A stretch of 64,000 nt of DNA from Parasponia andersonii (GCA_002914805.1 JXTB01000594.1:165486-229485); one strand, 5' to 3'; numbered from the stretch's first letter, positions 46,557 to 57,971 are shown. Numbers and translations are program-made. Notes: generated from the sequence alone by a model not told the origin.

Positions 46557-47444
46557 GGGTAAACGGCAGAAATGGCCCCCCGATTATTTAAGTTCAGATC
46601 ATTTGGTTACTGAAGTTTTAATTTTGGCTATTAGACCCCTAAACTTTTATTCTATTAGCTAAAGTACTAGAATCAATATCAGTGTTGCCTTATTCATTAA
46701 TTGTCAAAGTTAAAAAAAATAAAAGAAATAAAGAAAAATTAACTGAAAAAAAATGCAACAGACTTAGTTCTTGATCTTGCAAGAACCTAGGAAAAAAAAA
46801 ATCTTCATTGATCTGTGAAATACAAAAATTTGTCAACAAAATATAGTTGAAGATCACGCCACAAAAAAAAAAAAAAAATCATTGAAGATAGAGAACGGCC
46901 ACCGAAAAAAAAAAGGATAAAATTATTGAATTTTTGAACAAAATCTAAATATAAACAACACCAAAAATCAAAGAAAATCAATATAATAATTCCTCCATAT
47001 GCAATCAACTACAAATTATAAGTCAAAGTTTCATTTTCTAAGTCAAGAATAGCTAAGCTCATGACAAATGGATTGTAGGAAGAAGTACCCATCTTGATGA
47101 CATCTTCAAAGGCTAAGTAAGCAAAATCACATAAGAACTCGTGGATATGAAATGCTATTCTCAAACGATGAGTAAAGAATATGATCTGTAACTCTTTTTT
47201 TTTAATATTTTTTTCTTCGTTTGACATATTATGAGTTTTTCTCTAAATTATTTTCAAAGATAAAAGACTAATTAAAAATTCAGGGAACGTGCACTTTTAA
47301 AATTTCCCCTCCATTTTAACCGCCGTTATTGATTTTGGCACTTTCGCCAACATAATGAAAATTTAGGGGTTTAGCCAAAATTAAAACTTCAGGGCCCAAT
47401 GGTCTGAACCGACATAATCGAGGGCCCATTTCTTATACTTTTCC
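46557..47444. mobile_element. Non-autonomous DNA transposon with about 130-bp terminal inverted repeats
   Basis: The left end (46557 onward, GGGTAAACGGCAGAAATGG...) matches the reverse complement of the right end (47444 inward, GGAAAAGTATAAGAAATGGGCCC...). Long shared words are TGAAGTTTTAATTTTGGCTA and ACCCCTAAA(C/T)TTT. The inner 600 bp is AT-rich with poly-A runs and no transposase. Long terminal repeats of this type point to a MULE derivative. I could not find a clear target duplication, so borders are approximate. Confidence 0.65.
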
Positions 47445-47882
47445 TGTCACATCCGATCCCACCTCGGATCACTACCTAGTGCGCTTAAAAAGGTAAAATG
47501 TCTTTGTATTAAAAAGAAAAAAGGAAGAAGGTAAAATGTCTTCAATCATGTGACCTTGAAGATAATGACATAGCTTCGCCTCTCTCTATCAAACTAAGCC
47601 GAAGGGTATGGGCCATTCGGTGAAAATGCTATTATATTCCAAGTAATTCCTCCATATTGAGTGTTCAGAGCCGTGTGCACCACCGGAGCTAGATGTCTGT
47701 CCAGGTTCTCTGTCATATTTTTTGTCCAATTAATAAGAATAGGACACGTGTTTAAAATATTGTGTCCCCATCTCAAGTCTTCTAACGGAAAGGAAGCCTC
47801 CGATTAACTAATAAAAGCAACCGAAATTTTATTTTTCTTTTTATGCTTTAAAAAAATCAAAAAGAGAAATGCAAAAGCCTGA

Positions 47883-48290
47883 GTTTATGTTCGATGGAGC
47901 GGAAAGGAAAGAAAGTAGAAAGAAAGAAAATACACACGATGAAAACAAAAATATTTTTTTTTATTGTTATTTGATATATAAGAATGAAGGGAAATTAGTA
48001 TATTTTAAAATAATTAGTTTATTTTTTTATTAAAATTTTAAAAATAGTATATAAAGTTAATTTGATAAATTTATTCTTAAAACATGAATAAAAATCTTTT
48101 TTCTCCTATTTTCTCTTTATTTTTAGAAAAAAATATTTAAGTAAGTTCTACTATTTTTTTCCTCATTTTCCTTCCATTTTCTCTTTACTTCCCTTTTCAT
48201 TTCTACCAAATAACTAAAATATTTGTTTTCATCTATTTTTCCATCAGAACTTTTTTTTCCTCTCTATTTTTCTTTTTACCAAACATAGCC
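47883..48290. mobile_element. Possible Tourist/hAT-type MITE
   Basis: The left end GTTTATGTTCGATGG and the reverse complement of the right end GGCTATGTTTGGTAA are similar and lead into purine-rich/pyrimidine-rich interiors. Possible 3-bp flanks are TGA (47880-47882) and TAA (48291-48293), one base different. The element is about 408 bp, very AT-rich and noncoding. Confidence 0.45.
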
Positions 48291-48293
48291 TAA

Positions 48294-49500
48294 ATCACCG
48301 TTTATTTCCTTCCTTCTTCTCTATCCCTGATTACTGATATTTGAGTTTTTTTTTATATAATTTCGAATTTAATCTTATTCCATTTATCTAAATTTATTAC
48401 TTTTGAGTTAATTTCGTATTGTCATATCTCTCTTAGAAGACAATTTTTTAGAAATATGATGGATTTAAAACCTGGATTTCAAAATTTCTTGTCCTGTCTT
48501 ACTAAGAGATTTGAATATACTACTAAAGATCGTAGTGTTTAGTTATTTTTTGCAGGTGAGAATGTATATCGTAGCATGATATCCATTTGGTGTAGTGAAA
48601 CATGATTTCGACTGAGGTTTATTTTATATTTGTTTTAGGGTACTTTTTGCTTTCTTTGTGATTCTGTTTGAAAGTTGATTTATTTTATGAATATGCGCTA
48701 TTTAAAGGGATTTTATATAATGATGATATCTTTGGAAATCAATAAATGATTAATTAGTCTTAATTAGCATCAACTATCATCATTTATACTAATAAGATCT
48801 CCAAAAAAAATTGTTCAAATGGGATTTATATGAATACCTATATTATGATATATATTCACGAGAGTTTCAGTTCTTCATAGCTTTCGTTTTCTCTTTGCGA
48901 AGACTAGTGCTTTTCATATAAATGAACAATATTCTCTTTAAGATTGAACTCTTTCTGCCATACCGAGAGATATACTTGGTTGCTACACTTTTTTATGTTG
49001 GGTTGCTACATTTTTTTTTTTTGGAAAACTAGGTTGCTACATTTGGTTCTAGATAGATTGTTCATTTCATCTCAGTTATTTGATTTTAAATTTGATACAC
49101 AATTGAATCATTTCAATAACAAAGATATATATTTTTTACTTGAATGCATATAAAAAAAAAATTAAAAGAAAAGATAATATAAAAGAAAAGGCAGCAAAGA
49201 GGACCGAAGCTGAGGAGGTGTTCTTTTTTCTTTTTAAAATATTAATTGAATTTAAAGATAAACAGAGGCTCCATTCCGTTAAAGAGATGGAGAAGGCAAT
49301 AGATGATGTGTCGCGTTCCTATTAGCCAGACAAAGAACACCACAAGAAATATAGACAGACGATCTCGGTTCCCACCACCAACAAAGCAGATAAGTCCCTT
49401 CTATTTTTGAACAGAGATTTTTGGTTCCAACTAAGATAAGCATTGAGTGGAAGGAAGCAACACTTACGCCAATACAGCTCCGCTTTTTCTCCCTATAGTA
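48294..49500. other. Intergenic, upstream of the PLDRP1-like gene
   Basis: No gene recognised; the open frames at 48944-49325 are AT-rich and low-complexity. A local duplication of GGTTGCTACA(C/T)TTTTTT-type words lies at 48976-49045. The promoter and 5' leader of the next gene probably start around 49330. Confidence 0.45.
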
Positions 49501-49631
49501 TCATCCAATCTAAAGACGAGACTTTCTATTAGAGAACCGTCAATGGTTTGCACGATCCATTTCTTCTGTGTGTCCAATTAGCCATTGTTCAGTCCTAAAC
49601 AACACCATTAATTGCGTTGATTAACCCTGCG

Positions 49632-50669
49632 ATGGCTTACTACGGCTCCGGCTATTACCAGAGTTCTGATCACGGTGAGTATCATCAAACCTCTTATGCT
49701 CATAATTTTAATGATTTTAACTCTGATCAAGACTCAGTAGTTTACTCTGCAAACGACGAACCTAGCATCTACAACCTCTTCGATTACAATATTCCAAATT
49801 CGTATAACTATAGTGCTAATTCTTCAAATCATGCTTATAACCATACTCCGAGTTGGTCACCTAGTATTATTACTACAGCATACTCTGTCTTCACTTCCTC
49901 TGAACCAAAATCCATTCAGTACTATGACCCTACTCCCCATCACTACCTGATCGCTTACAATCATCGTCCTCAGACCGAGTTTGCAATATCTTATAACTCG
50001 GTCTCTATACCGGAGTTTAATATTCCTGAATTCGACGACTATGATCCGACTCCTTATGACGGCGGCTATGATATATCTCAAACCTATGGAAAGCCACTTC
50101 CAGCCTCGGATGAAACTTGCTATCCTCGCTCTACAACAGCGACAAAGGCCCCGTCGTCTTTCAACGACGAAGCGGCTAAGGAGAAAGAGAGAACTAAACC
50201 GAATGATGTAAAAGCTGAAGAAGAAGAGAAAGGAAGCCGTGAAAATGGCCACGGAGATCATGAGATTATTAACAATCCAGAAACTGAGTTTGAGAAGAGT
50301 ACTGATCATGAACAAAGTGGTCTTGTGACGACGACTCAGATTCCTAGCGGATATGGGTTGGAAGCCATGGACCTTTGTGAAAGCTTATTCGGGTACTGGC
50401 CATGTTTGTCCCTTTATTCCGGGAGATCGGCCATTAATGCTTGCCATGACAACTCGGGTTTTTACGACGGAATAATATGTGGAAACCAGTGGAATGGGGC
50501 TGCGGATTATCTCTTCGGAACTTCTGATCCGTACGTGGAGAAAAGGGACGGAGGAGGAAGTTTTGGTCAACCTATTCATTGCTACCAAAGGCATTATCAG
50601 AAGACTCCTCTGTTTATGCAGGTTGAGCCCGATGAGGATTCATGGTCACAGAATTTCAAGAGTTTTTGA
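49632..50669 (+). CDS. At5g39570 (PLDRP1)-like tyrosine-rich protein
   Basis: An intronless open frame of 345 codons. I take the ATG at 49632 as the start because the codons before it in frame include no other ATG. The N-terminal 130 residues are rich in Tyr, Ser and Asn and look disordered, with a first Y-D-P-T-P at about 98-102. The diagnostic block is D-D-Y-D-P-T-P-Y-D-G-G-Y-D, then TYGKPLPASDETCYP (about 135-165), as in Arabidopsis At5g39570 (PLDRP1, a phospholipase-D-regulated, RNA-associated stress protein) and its relatives. A Lys/Glu-rich stretch (about 180-225) follows, then a C-terminal block MDLCESLFGYWPCL (about 246-259). The exact role is unknown. A GGTGAGTA word at 49675 could mimic a splice donor, but the frame stays open through it. 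Confidence 0.85.
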   Translation: MAYYGSGYYQSSDHGEYHQTSYAHNFNDFNSDQDSVVYSANDEPSIYNLFDYNIPNSYNYSANSSNHAYNHTPSWSPSIITTAYSVFTSSEPKSIQYYDPTPHHYLIAYNHRPQTEFAISYNSVSIPEFNIPEFDDYDPTPYDGGYDISQTYGKPLPASDETCYPRSTTATKAPSSFNDEAAKEKERTKPNDVKAEEEEKGSRENGHGDHEIINNPETEFEKSTDHEQSGLVTTTQIPSGYGLEAMDLCESLFGYWPCLSLYSGRSAINACHDNSGFYDGIICGNQWNGAADYLFGTSDPYVEKRDGGGSFGQPIHCYQRHYQKTPLFMQVEPDEDSWSQNFKSF

Positions 50670-50777
50670 GAACATATATTCTCAAGGCTGTAAGAAACTC
50701 TACTGGTTCTATTATATTTGTTGTTCCAACCTGCCATTGAGGGAATTTGGACTGGGACTCTGATTTGTAAGCAAATG

Positions 50778-50783
50778 AATAAA
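50778..50783 (+). terminator. Polyadenylation signal AATAAA
   Basis: A canonical AATAAA 109 bp after the stop codon of the PLDRP1-like gene. Confidence 0.6.
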
Positions 50784-52530
50784 ATGCATTACCAATAAGT
50801 AATTTCTTGATATAAAATCTGATTATGAAGGTCTATCAATTGACTTCTCTATTATTTGGAAATATATGTTTGTTTAGGCATAATAGAAAGACGAAGGTAA
50901 GTAAAGGGTCATTATGATTATTTGATCAAACGGAAGCATCATCATAGATAACAATGAAACTCACCAACATAAATCAGAATTACAGCTAATTACTTACTTG
51001 ATTATGCTGCCTGTTACATCAACATCACCTTCTTTTGATTATGTATTTTAAAAAAAAAAAATTATTTTCAAATATATCTAATAAAATTTGTGAATTACCT
51101 AGGCCTGACCACTTAGTTTCATCCTTGGGAAAAAAAATGGCACCTATCCCTTGTCCAATCGAGGAGGAAGAGGAAATTCAATATAAAGAATGTGTAATTA
51201 GGGTGAGCAGATGTTCCTTTAACCACCCAAACTCTTCCAAATCAAGCTACACTGTGTGATGTGATGCAATTATTTTGTTTCGAGACACAGTTTGGCATTT
51301 AGTTTTTATCCACGGTTGCGGTATGGTGTAGAATATAAAATAAAATTTGTATTTCTATAATAAATTATACCACAGTATATATATATATATATATATATCT
51401 AATTTTAAAAAATATGTATTTTTACATAAATTTACATATATAATATACTAAAGTCTAAATTATTTTGAAATAAATTTTGAATAAAATTTGAAGAGTTTTT
51501 GAGAAAGTCAAACGAACGAGAATTTATTTATAATTTAATTTATAATTTTGTTATTTATTTTTTAAAAAGATGTTTAAACTTTATATTTTGATTAGATTGT
51601 AGTATTGTGTCTTACGAAGACTTAGACAAGTATAAATATTTTAATATATGATTTTTTAAAATATTTTAGACTTACTTTAATTTTTAAATAATTTTATTTT
51701 AGTAGTAATAATTTTATTAAGATTAATTTTTTTAATTTTGTCCAATTTTGTTGAAACTCATATTAAAGGCCCAATTTTTCTACCCGTACTTTGTAAGTTA
51801 GTTAAGAATTTAGATACTATACTGCTCGACTCACACCCTGTTGGTAATGCCAAAGTCTAATGCTAAAATTGTTGTTAAAATGCTAAATTTAGCATCGTCC
51901 TAAATAGCCTAGCGCATGTTGGTTTTAAGTCTAGTTGTAACAAAGTTTTGTTTAATTGTATTCCTGATGGTGTTTTTGGTCCATGTGGTGGATTTAACCT
52001 TTTCTTATTAAATAAGGACTTTATTTCCTTAAAAAATATTATTTTGTATTTAAATATTATATTTATTTACATAACGTCTTTTGATATAATAATTATTATT
52101 ATTCTTGTATCTAACTATTATCCACCTACTCATAAAAATATTATAAATTTGAAACTCCTGCTAAATTTAAGCATTTGCTACTTGTGATGTAATATTTTTC
52201 ACAAAAAATAACATTTAAAATGTGAATGGAGACATTTTTGCTAAAAAGTTAAAATTTCCCATTGGCATGGTGAATGGCATGTCCATTAGAGATGTTGATG
52301 TAAATAGCTTAGGCTCATAAAATAGTTTTTTGCTTTTTTATTTAAAAAAAGTGAGAATACTTTTCAAAAGCGGTAAAATTATTTTGTTGTTTGTTTTTTT
52401 ACTTTGAAAATAAAATTTCTAAAATTTTGAAAACAAAAATTTTATTTTATCAATATTTTCTTCTTCATTACTACTCTCTAAGTCTCTTGTACAGGTGATA
52501 TTTTTCTAAATAATTTTAAAAATAAATTTT
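50784..52530. other. Intergenic, AT-rich
   Basis: No gene recognised. It contains a (TA)n microsatellite at about 51375-51398. Related AAATGCTAAATTTAGCA-type and GCTAAATTTAAGCA-type words at about 51883 and 52159 may be parts of an old MITE, which I could not delimit. Confidence 0.45.
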
Positions 52531-52532
52531 AA

Positions 52533-52752
52533 AAGTGATATTCTTCAAGCTACAACTGTAAAAATGGTAAATTGTTTTCAAAAACTTCCTAATTTCTAAA
52601 CTTTTATTTTATAAAGTATTACTTCTAATTTTTTTTTTAAATAAGTGATATTCTTCAAGCTACAACTGTAAAAATGGTAAATTGTTTTCAAAAACTTCCT
52701 AATTTCTAAACTTTTATTTTATAAAGTATTACTTCTAATTTTTTTTTTAAAT
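52533..52752. repeat. Perfect 110-bp tandem duplication
   Basis: Two head-to-tail copies, 52533-52642 and 52643-52752, each starting AAGTGATATTCTTCAAGC and ending in a T-run plus AAAT. I see no difference between them, so the duplication is recent or an assembly artefact. Confidence 0.9.
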
Positions 52753-54200
52753 TTATCACTTTTTCTCTCTCCTCTTTTTCTAATCCTTATTTTCTTTATT
52801 ACTTTTCCTTTTGATTTTCACTTTCAAAAGTAAAAAATATTAGTTACCAAACATAAGTTAATTTTACTTTAAAAAAACGAAAAAAAAAATAATTTTTATT
52901 AACAAACATATTTTTATTTTTAAGAATCTAAAAACAAAATAAGAAATAATATTTTTATTTTCGGGTTTGAAAAAACAAAATAACAAAAGCGTTCGGTAAC
53001 TTACTTCTTTTTCTTTCTTTCTATTTTTTTTTTTAAATGTTAATCTCAACAGCTCTGCTTCGACCTTTTTAAGCAGTAAAGATTCCATAAACTCCTCTGT
53101 TATAGGGCTACATACTGTTGCCTGGAAAGGATTGCAAAGGGCAGGTCTGTCCATTGGAAAACAATGTCAGGACCAACAACCAAAGAGAAGAAAAGCTGTG
53201 AAAGGGGCCAGGTCAAAGACAACCACAAGACATTCACACTAATTTATATGTACGACAATATCATTGGTTATATCGAGAAAGTCATAAAGGATAAAAGAAA
53301 AGTTGCCCAAATTAAAAAAATAAAATCATATAATGAAATGAAATATGAATATTATCTCTGATGCAATTTTCTTTTTTTTTTTTTTTTTGGGAATGGATTT
53401 TTAAGAATACAGATTAATTAACTTTTGGTCAAAAAGAATTAACGTCAAGTTGGTGAATTTATTGTCTTGCAGATTACAATATTGCTCTCTATCATTTGTT
53501 TTGTGACGTAGTAGATTGTTGAGTGTTTTCCCCCAAGCGTATAATCCAGCCTTTCCTTCAAAACCAAATCAGCAAACTTATGGATTTATTAATAAGCCAA
53601 TTATTCGCCCCGGAAAAGCAGCTAAGCAAACACAGATTACAGACCATATAAGCTATTTTATGAGAGCAATTGATAAGAAGAATGCTTTTTTTTTTTCCCT
53701 AAAATATCAAGTTTTACTATTTGACATAAAGATTCTATGATAATTTATTTTAATTAAGTTTTAAAACTAAAAAATTAAACAAAAAGGTCAAAAAAGATAA
53801 TAATTCTAACCCTCTTCAATCGATAAACCTTGAATTTTAATATTGATAACAAGTGTTATTAAGAACCAGACTAAACAACAGGATCGTAGCAACAACAATT
53901 AATTTCACCAAAGTGACAGACACTACAACACCAACCTCAATTATTATTATTATCATTTTTTTTTAATTTTTCATTTTAGAACAGGAAAACATGATTAAAG
54001 AAAGTGGTTAATTTGTTTTTACTTTGTTAACAAACACCCCCTCTTCCCTATTTGTGGGGCCCAGTTTTCTCCGTAAAGACAGAAAAAACCTTACAACCCT
54101 CTCCATCTTGGTGCCTGAAACGGGTTAAGTTTTTGAGCGTTCTTTTCATCATCTCTGTCCTATCAAAACCTCCTCCTCCCCTTTTTCTGATACTTTCATC
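52753..54200. other. Intergenic, upstream of the DUF538 gene
   Basis: No gene recognised. It has poly-A and poly-T runs, small chance open frames, and a GC-richer stretch from 54045 that probably belongs to the promoter or 5' leader of the DUF538 gene. I see no clear TATA box. Confidence 0.4.
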
Positions 54201-54209
54201 AGAGTTGAA

Positions 54210-55012
54210 ATGTCTCAAACACCCATCTCATCTCTCATCCTCTTTCTTCATCTTCTTCTTCTGGTACTCGTTTTTCAGCCTCGAGCCGCCATGTCATCAC
54301 TCCACAACCTGCTCCAGAGCCAGGGCTTGCCCGGGGGTCTCTTCCCGGACACCGTGAAATCCTACGATCTGGACCATCTGGGTCGCCTGGAGGTGCACCT
54401 CGAGTGGCCCTGCTTCTCCAAATTCGAGACCAGGGTCTACTACGAAAGCGTCGTCAGAGCCAACCTCACCTTCGGCGGGCTTCATGGGCTCGAGGGTCTT
54501 TCTCAGGAGGAGCTTTTTCTATGGCTGCCCGTCAAGGGCATAACCGTAAATGATCCTTCCTCTGGTCTTATCCTGTTCGATATTGGTGTTGCCCATAAAC
54601 CGCTTTCCCTGTCTCTCTTTGAAGATCCTCCTGTCTGTAAGCCTCAAGGTACTCCCCCCCCCCCCCCCTTTTTTTTTTTAAATTGAAATAAAATTGGGAT
54701 TGTTCCTGGCAATTTCTTTCGAGAAAGGGGTCTTTTATATTTTGAATTAAGTTAAAAGTTTTGATTTTATTTTATTGTTGTACTAATAATTTTCGATACA
54801 GCCAAGACAGTACAATGGTTGAGAAATAATTATGAGTGGTTTTTTGTTAGAATTTTAATCCCAAGAAAAAACAAGAACTATTAATTTCTATTTTAACATA
54901 TTCCAATTTGGTCATCTGATTTCATGAATATTGCATATGGATTTAACTTTCGTGTGTTGAACGTGGAATTGCAGGGATGAGAACAGAGATGGGATTTCAA
55001 GTTCAGAGATAA
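54210..55012 (+). CDS. Secreted DUF538 family protein, two exons
   Basis: Exon 1 is 54210-54648 and exon 2 is 54975-55012, with intron GT at 54649 and AG at 54973-54974. The join keeps the frame and gives 158 residues ending GMRTEMGFQVQR. Residues 1-27 form a signal peptide (SSLILFLHLLLLVLVF). The DUF538 domain spans about 30-145, with LPGGLFPDTVKSYDL near its start, then a beta-rich core (LEVHLEWPCF, GVAHKPLSLSLFEDPPVCKP) and ELFLWLPVKGITVNDPSSGL. This plant family of small proteins is often stress-linked, and its biochemistry is not settled. Reading on without splicing also gives 158 residues, but the end would be a poly-Pro/Phe run from a C/T tract in the intron, which is unlikely. Confidence 0.85.
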
Positions 55013-55721
55013 ACAGGGAAAACATGTCAACTACCCAGAGATATTTTTATATTCCTTATTATTTTTCTTATCTGAATTTTGATTATAGTTTTGATTTTCG
55101 ATTTCATTTGATAAAGTAAATATGTTTTCCTGTTGATTAAAACTATAAAAATAGTAGACATGTGTGAATGGGTATGTATAAGGTTTGGAATCGGATGAAA
55201 ATTTGGTACTGTTATATTCTTAACATTGCATTTGGTACTTAACTTGGAATGTTGTACTTTTTTTTGCTGGAATGCTGTACTTAATTATGAAAGGGAAAGT
55301 CTTATTCTCTTAACTTTTTCTCTTTTTTTTTTTTTGGGCTTCATATTGTACCAAATACGGGGCGTGAATCATAATCTAGATCGTCTGGTTTGCAGGTTTT
55401 GATGGATTTGGATCGTCTTTTACAGTCAAGCAATTTAGTTATTTGTATTCATAGAATTTAGTAGACAATTACTTTATAGTTCTCAATTCAAAGCATGTAA
55501 AAATGTTGTTGATACAGAAGTATATATATATATATATATATGTTGATTGAATTTAGACCGTTCACCACACTAAATCGTATTCCTGTATTTTGATAGTACT
55601 ATGCAATTATGTCTCTTTCTTTTATATGCTACCTTACATAATAATCCCTTTAGATAAAATTAACACCCTTCTAAGTCTCAAAGATCATTCTTTCCAGAGC
55701 GTCTCTATTCCTGTATGTGCC
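55013..55721. other. Intergenic between convergent genes
   Basis: Shared 3' flank of the DUF538 gene (+) and the bHLH gene (-). It includes a (TA)n run at about 55523-55541. No gene seen. Confidence 0.6.
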
Positions 55722-56679
55722 TTAATTAACCATCTTAAGCAACACTTCCTTAATTTCTTCAACCGTTAGCAATTCGCGAGAAAATCCCTGTTATAGTGGA
55801 ACTAAAATTAATATTTGGATGAGGCAACAATACAAACATATAGACCAATGAAAATTGAAGGAAAATTTCAAACACACTTTGTTCTTATTATTTCTTTTAC
55901 CTGTAGACATAGTGTAACAAGCAATAGTCCATTATGGGTAGTTAAAGAGGTATCAGTGAGTTCAAAGCCCAAATCACTCAACACCTCCATAAGCTTAGTG
56001 AACCCACCTGGTTTCTTCTTAAAGATCACCTTTATCCAGAGTTTGTTCTCATGGAGTTGAGTCACAGTAATATCCGGCTATGAACATAAACAGCAAGATT
56101 ACCAATTAAACACAGAAGTATATTTCAAATTAATGTGTCAAAGACACAAAATATGCTTTTAAAACTTATATCTATTAGTTGACTAAACCTGAATCCAGTG
56201 CTCCTCCTCTTCTGCAGTAATTTCTTCCTTCTTCAGCTCTGTTCCTTCCGGAGATGAAGCTTCTATCCCCAGAAGCTGGTCCTGAAGATTGTCCACTGTT
56301 TGTTGCAACTGCTTAATATAAGTGACTGCATCGTCAACAATGGTCGCTTTCTTCATCTAAAAGAAATCCCATAAACTCATAGTTAATTTTAATTACGACT
56401 TCTATGAGACGAAAATGATCACTGAAATGGGAAAGTGTAAGAAGTAGAAAGGGGTTTAGCACGGTTAATCAATTATATTACATTTGTAATGTTAGGGACT
56501 AATCCACGCAGCGCCAGCAGCTTGTCATTGAGCTTCTCCCTCCTCCTCCTCTCAGCATGGAGGTTCTTAGACTTGAAACTAGACCCATTCCGGTCCTTTT
56601 CCAGTCTCTTTCGACCAGTCCGTCCCTTTTCTCTTATGCACAATTCTTCTAAACCAGAGCTTGTAATAAACTGATCCAT
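55722..56679 (-). CDS. DYT1: bHLH transcription factor, DYT1-like (tapetum development)
   Basis: Four exons on the minus strand: 56679-56482, 56356-56189, 56077-55901 and 55787-55722. All introns are GT-AG in phase 0, giving 202 residues (Arabidopsis DYT1 has 207). Exon 1 holds the basic region and helix 1 (NLHAERRRREKLNDKLLALR, residues 39-58), with the E-box-reading Glu43 and Arg47. Exon 2 starts MKKATIVDDAVTYIKQLQ (loop and helix 2). Exons 3-4 form the C-terminal ACT-like dimerisation domain (KLWIKVIFKKKPGGFTKLME, then LTVEEIKEVLL). DYT1 acts in the nucleus, early in anther tapetum differentiation. The bHLH010/089/091 group is the nearest alternative, but those proteins are longer. I base the name on the junction VPNITN-MKKATIVDDA and on the size. 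Confidence 0.85.
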
Positions 56680-56734
56680 ATCCTAGAGATAATTGGTAGC
56701 TCTTACACCTTAATTAGTTTCACCAAATGTGTGT

Positions 56735-56755
56735 GAGAGAGAGAGAGAGAGAGAG
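56735..56755 (-). repeat. GA/CT microsatellite in the bHLH 5' leader
   Basis: A (GA)n run on the + strand, CT on the transcribed strand, about 60 bp upstream of the start codon. A second GA run lies at about 56854-56870. CT-rich leaders are common in plant genes. Confidence 0.8.
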
Positions 56756-56780
56756 CCCTTTGCAGTAGTGTTTTTCTAGT

Positions 56781-56816
56781 GTCTCAGGAGATTGCTTAGT
56801 CTCAGGAGATTGCTTA
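56781..56816. repeat. 18-bp perfect direct repeat next to the TATA box
   Basis: GTCTCAGGAGATTGCTTA occurs twice without a gap (56781-56798 and 56799-56816), between the predicted TATA box and the start codon of the bHLH gene. Confidence 0.9.
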
Positions 56817-56822
56817 TATATA
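56814..56822 (-). promoter_or_regulatory. TATA box of the bHLH gene
   Basis: The minus strand reads TATATATAA, 135 bp upstream of the ATG. This fits a transcript start about 100 bp before the start codon. Confidence 0.6.
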
Positions 56823-56879
56823 GTATCCTCACAAGGGAAACATGTATTTTAGTGTGAGAGAGAGAGAGAGGCGTTGAGT

Positions 56880-57961
56880 TGGTACGGTTATGATTATGAT
56901 CTATAGTAGGCACAGTTCTTCAAGCCCCAACTAATTTTGGCAAGAGAGAGGAAAGGAAAGTTCTGTACGTGCCAATCAGTTAAGTTATTCCAGTTGGGCA
57001 AGCTTCTTTTTTTATTTTTTATTTTTATTTTTTATCACAGAAAAAATTTGGGTTCTAATATAGAAAGACCTCTGAATCTACACCGTAAACTTATGGATCT
57101 TAAACATGGATGGTAAATTTATAAGCCGCCAATTTTCCATCTTAGAATGGAAGGGCTGTGAGTGTTTGCAAGAGCAAATTAACTATATATATAGAAGACA
57201 ATGCTTAATCTTCCTAAACAAAGGAACAATATTAAGGGTTAATTATGTTGCTTAGTACTACTAACTAATAGAAGCGCAGTCTTGAATTAGAACATAGTTG
57301 CCTGGCCTAAAAGTACTTTTCTAAACAAAAATATACGGTCTTGTGAGTACTTGTGCCAGTTGGTCTTTGTTTTGCCGTTTTAGTGTTCATGACATGGTGC
57401 ATGGTTAGTCTTCTCTTGAGTCTTGACTGGAGAAGTACAAGTGAGTGAGGTGGTTGGGGCTGGCATATTGGTGAAACGACAATAAACTCGTGTCAGGCAA
57501 TGCCAAAGACGTGGTGTGTTGATTGGAAGGAGGTTCAACCTCAAGAAGATTGGGCAGTAGTGAAGGTACATTATTGTAATGGCTAATGAGTATCACAGGT
57601 TATTGAGTTTTTCTTTTTGTCTAGTGCTCAATATGAGAATTAGATATGACACTAATTGCTTGTGAACTAGAAAATAAAGTATGCCGTGATGTCTTGAAAT
57701 TCTGTACTTGTTAAGAAACATAATTTTTATAGATGATATAAAGAGAGTAATGTCTTATGAATGTTATGAAGACTTAAATTCACGAGGATTAATTTCAGTA
57801 AGAGTTAAGATTTACCTAATTCTCGTTTAGTTCTTAAAATGAATATTTATTCTTTTGAAAGCTAATTTTCGTTGAAAAAAAGCAATTGGATGTAACGGGT
57901 GCTTTGAACGGATTTAGTTATAACTTAAGGATAGTTTTGTCTTTTGACTCATAGTATGGAA
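56880..57961. other. Upstream region of the bHLH gene, no further gene
   Basis: Holds the distal promoter of the bHLH gene. Two small overlapping open frames on the minus strand (57380-57596) have no recognisable domain and read as chance. No repeats of note apart from T-runs near 57005-57035. Confidence 0.5.
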
Positions 57962-57971
57962 TTTTATTAAA

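Noticed and set aside
46805..47227. Two open frames on the minus strand inside the inverted-end transposon
   Set aside because: They translate poly-T/poly-A runs and show no transposase motif.
47446..47480. TGTCACATCCGATCCCACC as the start of another LTR or TRIM
   Set aside because: It resembles LTR starts of some plant elements, but I found no second repeat, primer site or target duplication.
49617..49631. Start of the PLDRP1-like protein at a TTG five codons earlier
   Set aside because: Plant nuclear genes start at ATG in nearly all cases; the first ATG is at 49632.
49857..50315. A 152-codon open frame on the minus strand
   Set aside because: It lies wholly inside the PLDRP1-like gene on the other strand and has no domain; a shadow of that gene's codon use.
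54649..54686. Extension of DUF538 exon 1 through GTACTCC into a poly-Pro/Phe end
   Set aside because: It depends on a C/T homopolymer in the intron; splicing at GT 54649 to AG 54974 keeps frame and gives an ordinary end.
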